IMG/VR virus record: IMGVR_UViG_3300029319_009000
Location: 1-62,632 of that record
DNA: 62,632 bases
Direction: 5' to 3' (one strand)
From: a virus
Shown here: one piece after another, positions 53,422-59,964 of the stretch
Numbering within the stretch: position 1 is the first letter of the stretch
Layout of the letters: each line of letters begins with the position of its first letter
The notes under the pieces: generated by a model
Told to the model about the DNA's origin: nothing
What the model saw: only the letters and a program-made list of their open reading frames with translations
Databases searched by the model: none
Position numbers and translations under genes: made by a program

Positions 53422-54191
53422 GGGCAGTGTTCCGTTCTGTGAAATTCACACTTACTACAAGCAAGTCTGTTTTTAATAAAATTCTTATTTTCAATATTAT
53501 AAACAGCCTTTTTCAAAAAGTTAAGAGCATTTTCAGTCTTTTTTGGACCGCTTGTTACACGGAAGATCTCAACCCTGTCTTTCTTGGCTGTTCTTTTAAG
53601 TAGTGCAAAATGAGTTTCTACCATTTTTGGGTCAACATTGTGTTTCTTTGCCCAGAAATGCTTGTAAAAAGTAAGCTGGTAGGTCATCATAGGGTCAGAA
53701 CGCTTCCTAGCATCCCACCCCCAAGAACAAGTTTTCCAATCAATCACATGATACTTGCCGTCAGGGGTCTTAATGATCAAGTCAATAAACCCTTTAAACT
53801 TTTCAATCTCTTTTGGCTGGAAGAATTCAATCATTTCCATCAAATCTTCCTCTGCTTCGACAACTTCATAGTCTCCAAAGTGGTCTTGTAATGCAGGAAG
53901 CACTTCGTCAAGGATAGGAGGACCTTGATCTTTCATTTTTTCTACTAAATCGCCCGTTTTTTCGACGTTTTCGGGCAAATTATCAAGGATTTCCTTGAAT
54001 TTTAGTTGAAAAAAGGACTTTTTGTCTTTCAAACCCTCGGTAAGCATCTTTTCACAAGAGTCATGCATCGCATTACCAAAGGCCGTAAAAGCATTACCTT
54101 GGAAGCCTTTTACCTTATCTAAGTTCATTAATTTGTGATAAAAGGGGCAAAAGTTCCAGTTTTTTGCCTCTGAGAAGCTAATGTGCGTCAT
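53418..54191 (-). CDS. PD-(D/E)xK nuclease with Cas4/AddB-type Fe-S cysteines
   Basis: A 257-residue RecB-family nuclease. H43, D137 (GFIDLII), and D151/K153 (VIDWKT) form the PD-(D/E)xK active site. Four cysteines, C15 near the start and C245/C248/C256 at the end (ACSKCEFHRTEHC), match the single-N-terminal-plus-three-C-terminal pattern of Cas4, AddB and RecB-like nucleases that bind a 4Fe-4S cluster. It probably processes DNA ends during recombination or replication. It is not beside CRISPR genes. It lies between the glycan island and the metalloprotease gene and shares a 4-base overlap with the first GT gene. GGAG precedes the ATG. Confidence 0.88.
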   Translation of the reverse strand: MTHISFSEAKNWNFCPFYHKLMNLDKVKGFQGNAFTAFGNAMHDSCEKMLTEGLKDKKSFFQLKFKEILDNLPENVEKTGDLVEKMKDQGPPILDEVLPALQDHFGDYEVVEAEEDLMEMIEFFQPKEIEKFKGFIDLIIKTPDGKYHVIDWKTCSWGWDARKRSDPMMTYQLTFYKHFWAKKHNVDPKMVETHFALLKRTAKKDRVEIFRVTSGPKKTENALNFLKKAVYNIENKNFIKNRLACSKCEFHRTEHCP

Positions 54192-54193
54192 TA

Positions 54194-54895
54194 TTACTCC
54201 GTATTTGCTAAAGTTTCAAGCTTATTATACAATACGGGACAAATTTTTGCAAGGTAATTGTGATCTTTAAATAAAAAATATGCCTCAAATCCTCGGGCGA
54301 AGTATTCTCTTACAGAAGTGGCTGCATACGGGGAGTAAAACAAGCCATTGATATAATTTGCTAATTTTTTGTAGCCTATTTGATTACTAAAGAAGTCATC
54401 TAGTTTGGCATCATAATCTAATTCGTGAAAATTATTTTTCAACTCTGTACACTCCTCACCATTTGCTTTGAGGATTTGATATAGTCTCTCTCTTTTACCT
54501 AGAAATTCATTTTGAAGCCTGCCATCTCCATATATATGATTTGCGTACTTTTCTTCTACTGCGTGAGCAATTTCGTGCACAATATCATCAGCCATATCTT
54601 TGGCGTTATCTTGTACATTAATTACATAAATTGCACCATCTTCATAAGCAGCATTAAATCTTTTTTCGTGAAATTCCTTAAAATCTCCGACATAGATCAC
54701 ATCTACGCCAGAGGCTAGGTAAGGAGGCACACTTTTTTGTACAATATCGATTACTTGTCTAATATTACTGTGCCCGTCTAAGAAAAACAATTCAGGGCTA
54801 ATGTAGATAGGAATTGAATTAAACAAAAAATGTTCTTTAGAATTGTTTCTAGTTTTACTAGAGGACTTATTGATATATTCTTTAAGGCTGCTCAT
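54194..54895 (-). CDS. Zinc metalloprotease-like, anthrax lethal-factor (ATLF)-type
   Basis: A 233-residue protein with the zinc motif H107-E108-I-A-H111 in DDIVHEIAHAV. A downstream helix S-V-R-E-Y-F-A-R-G-F-E-A-Y-F (195-207) has E197 and E204; the E-Y-F-A-x-x-F-x-x-Y pattern is like the third zinc ligand helix of the ATLF peptidases. There is no signal peptide, so it acts in the host cytoplasm or in the particle. Targets are unknown; processing of a phage protein or attack on a host factor are both possible. It overlaps the next gene by 14 bases. Confidence 0.72.
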   Translation of the reverse strand: MSSLKEYINKSSSKTRNNSKEHFLFNSIPIYISPELFFLDGHSNIRQVIDIVQKSVPPYLASGVDVIYVGDFKEFHEKRFNAAYEDGAIYVINVQDNAKDMADDIVHEIAHAVEEKYANHIYGDGRLQNEFLGKRERLYQILKANGEECTELKNNFHELDYDAKLDDFFSNQIGYKKLANYINGLFYSPYAATSVREYFARGFEAYFLFKDHNYLAKICPVLYNKLETLANTE

Positions 54896-55193
54896 CTTCT
54901 TTTGTTTTGTTTAGTTCCTCTTCAACAAGTCTTTCACCAACCTCCACATCCACCATTGCTTGCTGATATCCTCGAATCCAGTTTTCTTCTGCTACAGTCA
55001 AAACAAACTCAGGGAACTCCTGCGCCATAGTATTAACAATCATTTCCACAGTCACTTCATCGTTATCTGGTTTTTCTTTTTTTCCAACATATTCAATTAA
55101 AAAAGTTTTTAATTCATTTTCTTTTTCCACTGTCTGCTGCGAAACTTCTTCAAATTTGCTTAAATCAATTTCATTAAAGTTAATCTCGTTCAT
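54882..55193 (-). CDS. Small acidic hypothetical protein
   Basis: A 103-residue, Glu-rich, helical protein (FEEVSQQTVEKENELKTFLI and VEEELNKTKEDEQP). No known domain or signal. It is the first protein gene downstream of the tRNA pair, with AAGGAG 6 bases before its ATG (55193), so the strong tRNA promoter may drive it too. It shares 14 bases with the metalloprotease gene. Function unknown; I infer early expression from the promoter. Confidence 0.65.
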   Translation of the reverse strand: MNEINFNEIDLSKFEEVSQQTVEKENELKTFLIEYVGKKEKPDNDEVTVEMIVNTMAQEFPEFVLTVAEENWIRGYQQAMVDVEVGERLVEEELNKTKEDEQP

Positions 55194-55208
55194 TACTTTC
55201 TCCTTATT

Positions 55209-55285
55209 TGGTGGGCCCGCTCGGACTCGAACCGAGGACTAATCGCTTATGAGGCGACTGCTCTAACCAACTGAACTACAGGCCC
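55209..55285 (-). tRNA. tRNA with CAT anticodon (Met or Ile2)
   Basis: The 77-base gene folds as a standard cloverleaf: acceptor GGGCCTG/CGGGCCC, T8/A9, D-stem GTTC/GAGC, anticodon stem GTCGC/GCGAT with loop CTCATAA, T-arm CTCGG-TTCGAGT-CCGAG, discriminator A and encoded CCA (55211-55209). The CAT anticodon could be elongator Met or, with lysidine, Ile2 for ATA codons. It is not initiator tRNA (G1-C72 pair present). Confidence 0.92.
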
Positions 55286-55289
55286 GCAG

Positions 55290-55363
55290 TTGGCGATATG
55301 GGAGTTGAACCCATCTCTAGGATGCTTATAAGACACCCCCTGACTACCAGCCAGCCATCGCCA
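55290..55363 (-). tRNA. tRNA-Ile (TAT anticodon), slightly unusual
   Basis: Acceptor TGGCGAT/ATCGCCA, D-stem CTGG/TCAG, anticodon loop CTTATAA (TAT, for ATA), T-arm ATGGG-TTCAACT-CCCAT, discriminator A. CCA is not encoded. Odd points: positions 8-9 are GG instead of TA, an extra base follows the D-stem, and the anticodon stem can form 6 pairs. ATA is common in this AT-rich genome. Anticodon assignment assumes the 7-base loop. Confidence 0.75.
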
Positions 55364-55377
55364 CTAACTATAGCACA

Positions 55378-55406
55378 AATATAAAATATTATTAAAGTTT
55401 TGTCAA
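55378..55406 (-). promoter_or_regulatory. Consensus sigma70 promoter for the tRNA pair
   Basis: Minus-strand TTGACA (55406-55401) is followed after exactly 17 bases by TATATT (55383-55378). RNA start near 55371 would leave about 8 bases before the first tRNA. It lies in the 50-base gap after PhoH. It may also drive the 54882-55193 gene and onward. Confidence 0.88.
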
Positions 55407-55413
55407 CAAAAAA

Positions 55414-56721
55414 TTATAAAATCTTTGCTGCTAGAGTGGCAACCTTTGACCGTTCGCCCTTTTGGAGAGTAATGTGACCTGATATGTCGTGCTCTTTAAA
55501 TTTTTCAACAGCGTAGGTTAAGCCGTTGGAAGTCTCGTCAATGTAAATATTGTCTATTTGCTCGATATCACCAGTAAGAATTATTTTTGTTCCTTCCCCA
55601 ACACGGGTGAGAATAGTTTTAAGTTCGTGTCTTGTGAGGTTTTGTGCTTCATCAATAATAATGAAGGCGTTTGTGATAGAACGCCCCCGGATGTATGTGA
55701 TAGCTTCTATTTCGATGATGCCCTTTTCAAAGTACATTTTGACTGTATCCCTATCATTTCCTAGTAAAAACTCTAAATTATCTTTGATGGGCATCAGCCA
55801 TGGATCCATCTTCTCCTCTAGTGTTCCGGGTAGGAAGCCGATATCTTTGCCAAGTGGTTGGATTGGACGAGATACAATAAGCTTTTTATATTCATTATCG
55901 TCTCCTAATACTTGCTCTAATCCTGCTGCTACGGCTAGTAGAGTTTTACCAGAACCAGCTTGTCCGATAAGCGAAACTACTTCAACATCTGGGTCCATTA
56001 GAAGCTCCAATGCAAAAGATTGTTCCTTATTTCTGGCATCGATACCCCAGACATTTTCCATCTTATACATCTTTACAAGTGGATCGCTGTAGTTGTAAAA
56101 TCTAGCCAAAGCAGTTTTCTTGTCGTTTGAGTTGGATACCAGCATCACATATTGGTTTGGTTGTAGCTTTATTTCTTCTTTATCAGCGAATATTTCTTCA
56201 CCAGCATAGAATGAGTCAACAACTTGTTCATCGACAAGGTATTTTGATAGCCCTGTAAATACCTCGTCTTTGTTTTCAACTGTATCGTGTGCTACATAAT
56301 CTTCGCATAATAACCCAAGCGAATCACATTTAACACGCATATTAATATCTTGCGAGACAACAATAACTTTTTTTCTTTTATATTTTGCTTTTTCGGTCAG
56401 AGCAGTAGCTATGATTTGATTATCTGGTACGCTTAAGTCAAAGTCGTGGGGAAGACCTTCCGTTTCGTAGTGTTGTACAAAAAGTTTTCCTTTACCTTCT
56501 CCTAGTGAAACACCTTTGAAAAGACTACCCTTTGTTCTGTATACATCTAAAATACGAATAACATAACGGGCATTAAATCCTGCTCCGTCTTGTCTGGCTT
56601 TGTTTTTATCTATTTCATCTAAAACTTTAAGTGGAATGATGATGTCGTTTTCTTCAAACTGTTTCAAGCAGTTAGGATCGGATAGGAAAACGCAGGTGTC
56701 TAAGACAAATGTTTTTTTCAC
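55414..56721 (-). CDS. PhoH-family PIN-ATPase
   Basis: The frame is open to ATG 56727, but GAGG lies only 1 base before it. GTG 56721 is 7 bases from that site and gives MKKTFVLDTCVFL, so I use it (435 residues). The N-terminal PIN domain has the VLDTCVFL opening and later SVPDNQIIATAL and VVSQDINMRVK acidic positions. The C-terminal PhoH ATPase has Walker A GQAGSGKT (about 253-260) and Walker B FIIIDEAQN (357-358 D-E). PhoH is common in phages of marine bacteria; the PIN fusion resembles toxin-antitoxin PhoH2-like RNA helicase/RNases. Role probably in RNA turnover. Divergent from the plus-strand protease gene, 70 bases away. Confidence 0.92.
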   Translation of the reverse strand: MKKTFVLDTCVFLSDPNCLKQFEENDIIIPLKVLDEIDKNKARQDGAGFNARYVIRILDVYRTKGSLFKGVSLGEGKGKLFVQHYETEGLPHDFDLSVPDNQIIATALTEKAKYKRKKVIVVSQDINMRVKCDSLGLLCEDYVAHDTVENKDEVFTGLSKYLVDEQVVDSFYAGEEIFADKEEIKLQPNQYVMLVSNSNDKKTALARFYNYSDPLVKMYKMENVWGIDARNKEQSFALELLMDPDVEVVSLIGQAGSGKTLLAVAAGLEQVLGDDNEYKKLIVSRPIQPLGKDIGFLPGTLEEKMDPWLMPIKDNLEFLLGNDRDTVKMYFEKGIIEIEAITYIRGRSITNAFIIIDEAQNLTRHELKTILTRVGEGTKIILTGDIEQIDNIYIDETSNGLTYAVEKFKEHDISGHITLQKGERSKVATLAAKIL

Positions 56722-56791
56722 AGGCATACCTCGTATAGTAATTACTCAGAGAAAATATTAAAGTTTAAACTTTTTTGAAACTAGTTAAGAT

Positions 56792-57619
56792 ATGCGAAAG
56801 AAACTTACACTATTAGCCTTTTTATTATCATTAACTATTTTTTTGCCATCCTGTGTTTCGACTAATTTTGGATTTCATATCCCAGAAGACTCTAGGGATC
56901 AATTTGTAAGAATAATCCAACAAGCATATGTTAGTATATGCGCGGAAGAAGGGTGTGTAACCAATCCTTTGAGATCTAGTGGGTCTGGTGCGATAGTTGC
57001 AGAAAGCACAAAAGGATCATACATTTTAACTGCTGGTCATGTCTGTGAATTAGAAATTGAAAATATTGTGCGAACACCAGAAATGCTAAAAGCGATAAAT
57101 GGTATTGAAGTGCACATGTCAATAGTGAATTTATCTCAATCAAAATATAAAGCACAGATAGTATCTATTGACAATAATAGTGATTTATGCTTACTTTTTT
57201 CTAAAAATTACTGGAATGAAAAAGGTCCTGCTAAAATAGCTGATTCTCCCGTATTTGAAGGAGAAAGAGTCTATAATGTCGCAGCGCCGGTTGGCATATT
57301 TTATGAAGATGTTGTTCCGTTACTAGAAGGGTTTTATATGGGAAAGGATGGTTTGAAAGCTTATTATTCAATCCCTGCTATGGGTGGAAGCTCTGGTTCT
57401 CCAATATTTAATATCAGGGGTCACTTAGTGGGAATGATTCATTCTGTCAATGTTGCATTTCCTATGGTGTCTGTATCACCAACACAAAAAGAATTAAAAA
57501 AATTCCTTGAATCAAATATAAAGGCTCACAAAAAAGAACTAGCATACCTAGAAAGAGAAATGCGTTCCAAGAGAGATATTGAGCCTCTTTGGAAATTTTT
57601 AGGTTTAGATAGGATTTAG
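56792..57619 (+). CDS. Trypsin-like serine protease, lipoprotein
   Basis: A 275-residue protein on the plus strand. The N-terminus has a lipoprotein signal: R2-K-K4, a hydrophobic core and lipobox L-P-S-C with Cys21. The body is a trypsin-like fold: H83 in TAGHVC, D131 in NNSDLCLL and S201 in GGSSGSPIF form the catalytic triad. Three or more Cys in the first 60 residues may form disulfides, consistent with a periplasmic location. No Shine-Dalgarno precedes the ATG; TTAAGATATG is shared in part with the other plus-strand genes. The stop codon abuts tRNA-Leu on the other strand without a gap. It could process an envelope protein during infection or block superinfection; the target is unknown. 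Confidence 0.88.
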   Translation: MRKKLTLLAFLLSLTIFLPSCVSTNFGFHIPEDSRDQFVRIIQQAYVSICAEEGCVTNPLRSSGSGAIVAESTKGSYILTAGHVCELEIENIVRTPEMLKAINGIEVHMSIVNLSQSKYKAQIVSIDNNSDLCLLFSKNYWNEKGPAKIADSPVFEGERVYNVAAPVGIFYEDVVPLLEGFYMGKDGLKAYYSIPAMGGSSGSPIFNIRGHLVGMIHSVNVAFPMVSVSPTQKELKKFLESNIKAHKKELAYLEREMRSKRDIEPLWKFLGLDRI

Positions 57620-57702
57620 TGTCGGAAGGGGGACTCGAACCCCCACGCTCTAGGAGCAACAGATTTTAAGTCTGTCGTGTCTACCAATTCCACCACTCCG
57701 AC
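57620..57702 (-). tRNA. tRNA-Leu (TAA)
   Basis: An 83-base class-II tRNA: acceptor GTCGGAG/TTCCGAC with discriminator A, anticodon loop CTTAAAA (TAA) on stem ACAGA/TCTGT, long variable arm TGCTCCTAGAGCG and T-arm GGGGG-TTCGAGT-CCCCC. CCA is not encoded. It decodes TTA, a preferred AT-rich Leu codon. Its 3' end touches the stop codon of the plus-strand protease gene. Confidence 0.96.
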
Positions 57703-57718
57703 ATTTTAATCTATACAT

Positions 57719-57748
57719 TTTATAACATTACTGTTACATCTTTGTCAA
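57719..57748 (-). promoter_or_regulatory. Sigma70-type promoter for tRNA-Leu
   Basis: Minus-strand TTGACA (57748-57743) with TATAAA (57724-57719) after 18 bases, or TTATAA after 17. RNA start near 57712 is about 10 bases before the tRNA. The -35 is half of an inverted repeat TTGTCA-N12-TGACAA (57742-57765) that points toward the divergent TonB-like gene. Confidence 0.75.
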
Positions 57749-57765
57749 GGTTTATCTTATGACAA
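57742..57765. promoter_or_regulatory. Inverted repeat TTGTCA-N12-TGACAA between divergent units
   Basis: The two arms (57742-57747, 57760-57765) are perfectly complementary. The left arm overlaps the -35 of the tRNA-Leu promoter. The right arm lies next to a possible plus-strand -35/-10 pair (TTATGA, 17 bases, TATAGA) in front of the TonB-like gene. This could be an operator for both. Confidence 0.45.
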
Positions 57766-57786
57766 TAGCAAAAAATAAGTATAGAT

Positions 57787-58419
57787 ATGAAAAAGATAAA
57801 AAGATTTTTTATGTCTCTGCTGATAGCCTTTGCTGGCTTCTTTGGTGTAATGTTTTTTATTGTTGCCCTCAACGAAAAAAGTTTGGACAAGGATAAGAAA
57901 CCAGAACAAAAACAAACTGTCTTCAAGGTTGAGAAGGTTAAAAAACCACCAGTCAAGCCGAAAAAGAAAAAGAAGAAGGAAAGAGTAAAAAAGGCTGCGA
58001 AAGCCAAAGCACCCAAGCCAGTTATACCATCCACACTTGTGGGAGCATCCTTTGATATACCTTCCCTAGAAATAAAGGATATTGTTAGTAATGATCTACT
58101 TGGCGAGGTAGAGAACGCAAAAGATTTACTTATGACTGCTGGATCTGTCGATACAAAGCCGAGACCAAACATTTCCAATAAACCTCCTTCCTATCCTAGA
58201 CAAGCAGCGAGAGACGGTATTACAGGTAAAATAACTTTGAAAATATTGTTGAGTAAAGAAGGTAGGGTTCTAAAAAGCCGTGTTACAAAGTCTATGCCCA
58301 AGAGTGTTTTTGATGATGCTGCCCTGAAAGCAGTTGCTAACTGGACCTTTGAGCCAGCGATGTATAAGGGTCAACCTGTGAAGATTTGGATAGACCAAGA
58401 AGTTATTTTTGAGATTTGA
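57787..58419 (+). CDS. TonB-like C-terminal domain protein, membrane-anchored
   Basis: A 210-residue plus-strand protein. Residues 7-28 are a single membrane anchor after K2-K-I-K-R. Residues 38-85 are Lys/Pro-rich (KPPVKPKKKKKKERVKKAAK), like the periplasm-spanning part of TonB. Residues about 128-210 form a TonB/TolA-type C-terminal domain: Y-P-R-Q-A-A-R-D-G-I-T-G-K-I-T-L-K-I-L, then AALKAVANWTFEPA. Its N-terminus lacks the S-x-x-x-H of classic TonB that couples to ExbB/D, so it may be a decoy or adaptor. No Shine-Dalgarno; start context TATAGATATG. It ends in a 17-base convergent overlap with the cytidylyltransferase gene. Confidence 0.85.
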   Translation: MKKIKRFFMSLLIAFAGFFGVMFFIVALNEKSLDKDKKPEQKQTVFKVEKVKKPPVKPKKKKKKERVKKAAKAKAPKPVIPSTLVGASFDIPSLEIKDIVSNDLLGEVENAKDLLMTAGSVDTKPRPNISNKPPSYPRQAARDGITGKITLKILLSKEGRVLKSRVTKSMPKSVFDDAALKAVANWTFEPAMYKGQPVKIWIDQEVIFEI

Positions 58420-58870
58420 GATTTTTTAGTTCTTTGTTTGCATGATTGATTATAGATTTTTGAGCAGCAACTAGTATATCATCATCGATATGTTTTGCAG
58501 TATCTCCTAAATTAAAAACAGGCTCAATCCCAAGATAGCCACATACTTGCAATTCTTCTTTTGGTAGTGACAAACTTGTGGCAGAGCCTCCATTCCCAAA
58601 ATATGTAGGTCGAGTTTCAAACAGGGCGTAAGTCACATCTCCCTCAGAATCATCAAAAGCTATAACTTTAGAAACATATTTACATTCTTCTAAAATACTT
58701 TTTCTAGTCTCAAAATCAAATAAAAGATGACCCTTATTTTTCATAACCCATTCATCACTATTTAAGGCAACAATTACTTTGCCATAATTGCTAGCATCTT
58801 TCAATAGTAGCAAATGACCGAAATGAAGTGGGTTGAAAGCACCGCTTATAAGAATCGTTTTCTCACTCAT
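58403..58870 (-). CDS. Cytidylyltransferase-like protein (second, divergent paralogue)
   Basis: A 155-residue protein with GAFNPLHFGH (10-19), NSDEWVMKNKGHLLF and VSKVIAFDD, clearly paralogous to the 152-residue protein at 50370-50828. Here FGNGGSATS replaces the usual N-G-G-D-R, and the S-S-S motif is missing (HIDDDILVAAQKS), so catalysis may be lost or altered. It is the last gene of the ClpP operon (ATGA overlap) and overlaps the TonB-like gene end from the other strand by 17 bases. It could be a regulatory or degenerate copy. Confidence 0.8.
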   Translation of the reverse strand: MSEKTILISGAFNPLHFGHLLLLKDASNYGKVIVALNSDEWVMKNKGHLLFDFETRKSILEECKYVSKVIAFDDSEGDVTYALFETRPTYFGNGGSATSLSLPKEELQVCGYLGIEPVFNLGDTAKHIDDDILVAAQKSIINHANKELKNLKSQK

Positions 58871-59493
58871 GGTGTAATAATATCATCAACAAGACCATAT
58901 TTTAAGCAGGTCTTGGCATCCCACCAGAGATCCCTCTTAAGGATATCTTTGATTTTTGATTTAGGTATATTTGTATGCTCTTCGTAGATTCCGATGATTT
59001 TCTTCATAAGAAGCTCACTGTTTTTCATATCATCTTTCATCTCCTCAAATTTACCCCACATGCCGGATGAAAGCTGATGAATTAACATAAAAGCATGTTC
59101 GTGGATATATCTTTCTTCAGCAACAACGCTCATAATGGTAGCGGCAGAAGCAGCGCATCCATCAATAACAGACACAACTGGAACTGGACATGTTTTAATG
59201 TAATCAACAGACCCAAAACCCGCAAACACAGAACCCCCATAAGAATTAATATGTAACCTTAGCTTGGGTGGGGCTGGAATGTTGTAAACTTTTTGTATGT
59301 TTGCCAGCTTGTTCCCAGTTGTATGTATAAGTTTATTTAATTGCAAGTTATCTTGTCTAGTAACGCCAGAATAAAAATAAATTTTATTATGCTCGACAGA
59401 AACCCCACTATCGTCGCCAGAGGATGCCATCATTAAAGGTCCCTCGCTATCATGTTTTTTATCTTTTATTTTCATATTCCAATAATCTTCCAT
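58867..59493 (-). CDS. ClpP-like protease
   Basis: Start is ATG 59493 with AGAGG 6 bases before it; the longer frame reads into tRNA-Arg and is an artefact. The 208-residue product has the ClpP triad S116 (DGCAASA), H139 (FMLIHQ) and D188 (LKRDLWW), and the oligomer signature HINSYGGSVFAG. Residues 1-40 are variable and longer than in typical ClpP. Such phage ClpP proteases have been proposed to cut capsid precursors or to redirect host Clp. It shares an operon with the tubulin-like gene. No Clp ATPase is in the window. Confidence 0.93.
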   Translation of the reverse strand: MEDYWNMKIKDKKHDSEGPLMMASSGDDSGVSVEHNKIYFYSGVTRQDNLQLNKLIHTTGNKLANIQKVYNIPAPPKLRLHINSYGGSVFAGFGSVDYIKTCPVPVVSVIDGCAASAATIMSVVAEERYIHEHAFMLIHQLSSGMWGKFEEMKDDMKNSELLMKKIIGIYEEHTNIPKSKIKDILKRDLWWDAKTCLKYGLVDDIITP

Positions 59494-59509
59494 TAAAACC
59501 TCTTTTGTA

Positions 59510-59586
<77 letters not shown>

Positions 59587-59943
59587 TTAAAGCTTAATAT
59601 TTTTCATCAAATGATCCCCAGCCTTTCGCATGTCAGTTTCTAGTTTATGCAAATAAGCAGCAATCAATATAAATCTAGCAACAAAATTTATTTCTTCTTT
59701 TGATAAAACAGTTCTGAATTCTTTGCCATCTTTATTTTTATGACTGAAAATAAAGTTAAAATAATATTGTTCTGTTTGAATTCCAGCTTGTTTAGCTAAT
59801 TCTTGGTAGGATGGATGACAGGACTTACATTCATTAACCCAGACATTAGAGTTTTTCCTAACTTGAGAGTAGTCTTGTGCCTGTGCCAAAGAAGTTGCAA
59901 ATAGAATAGAAATAAAAATTGCTTTTGTCGTAATACTCTTCAT
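59587..59943 (-). CDS. Secreted c-type cytochrome-like protein
   Basis: The frame runs to a TTG at 59961, but ATG 59943 gives the cleaner signal peptide [20 protein letters not shown], cut near AQA. The mature part begins QDYSQVR, then [15 protein letters not shown] with the single haem motif C39xxC42H43. The surrounding W-x-x-E-C-x-S-C-H-x-x-Y pattern resembles di-haem cytochrome (DHC-type) proteins, though only one motif is present. A possible axial Met occurs near the C-terminus. 118 residues. It lies between the tubulin-like gene and tRNA-Arg in one operon. A phage-borne haem protein could alter electron flow in the host periplasm, but haem binding is unproven. Confidence 0.75.
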   Translation of the reverse strand: MKSITTKAIFISILFATSLAQAQDYSQVRKNSNVWVNECKSCHPSYQELAKQAGIQTEQYYFNFIFSHKNKDGKEFRTVLSKEEINFVARFILIAAYLHKLETDMRKAGDHLMKNIKL

Positions 59944-59964
59944 AAAGAATATAATACACAATTT

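Noticed and set aside
53418-54191. CRISPR-Cas system based on the Cas4-like nuclease
   Set aside because: No repeats, cas1, cas2 or effector genes are present.
55550-56092. 180-codon plus-strand frame inside PhoH
   Set aside because: Antisense shadow of the well-conserved PhoH ATPase; no ribosome site or domain.
57720-58178. 152-codon open frame antisense to the TonB-like gene
   Set aside because: It is a Phe/Ser-rich shadow of the Lys/Pro-rich region, overlaps the tRNA-Leu promoter and has no ribosome site.
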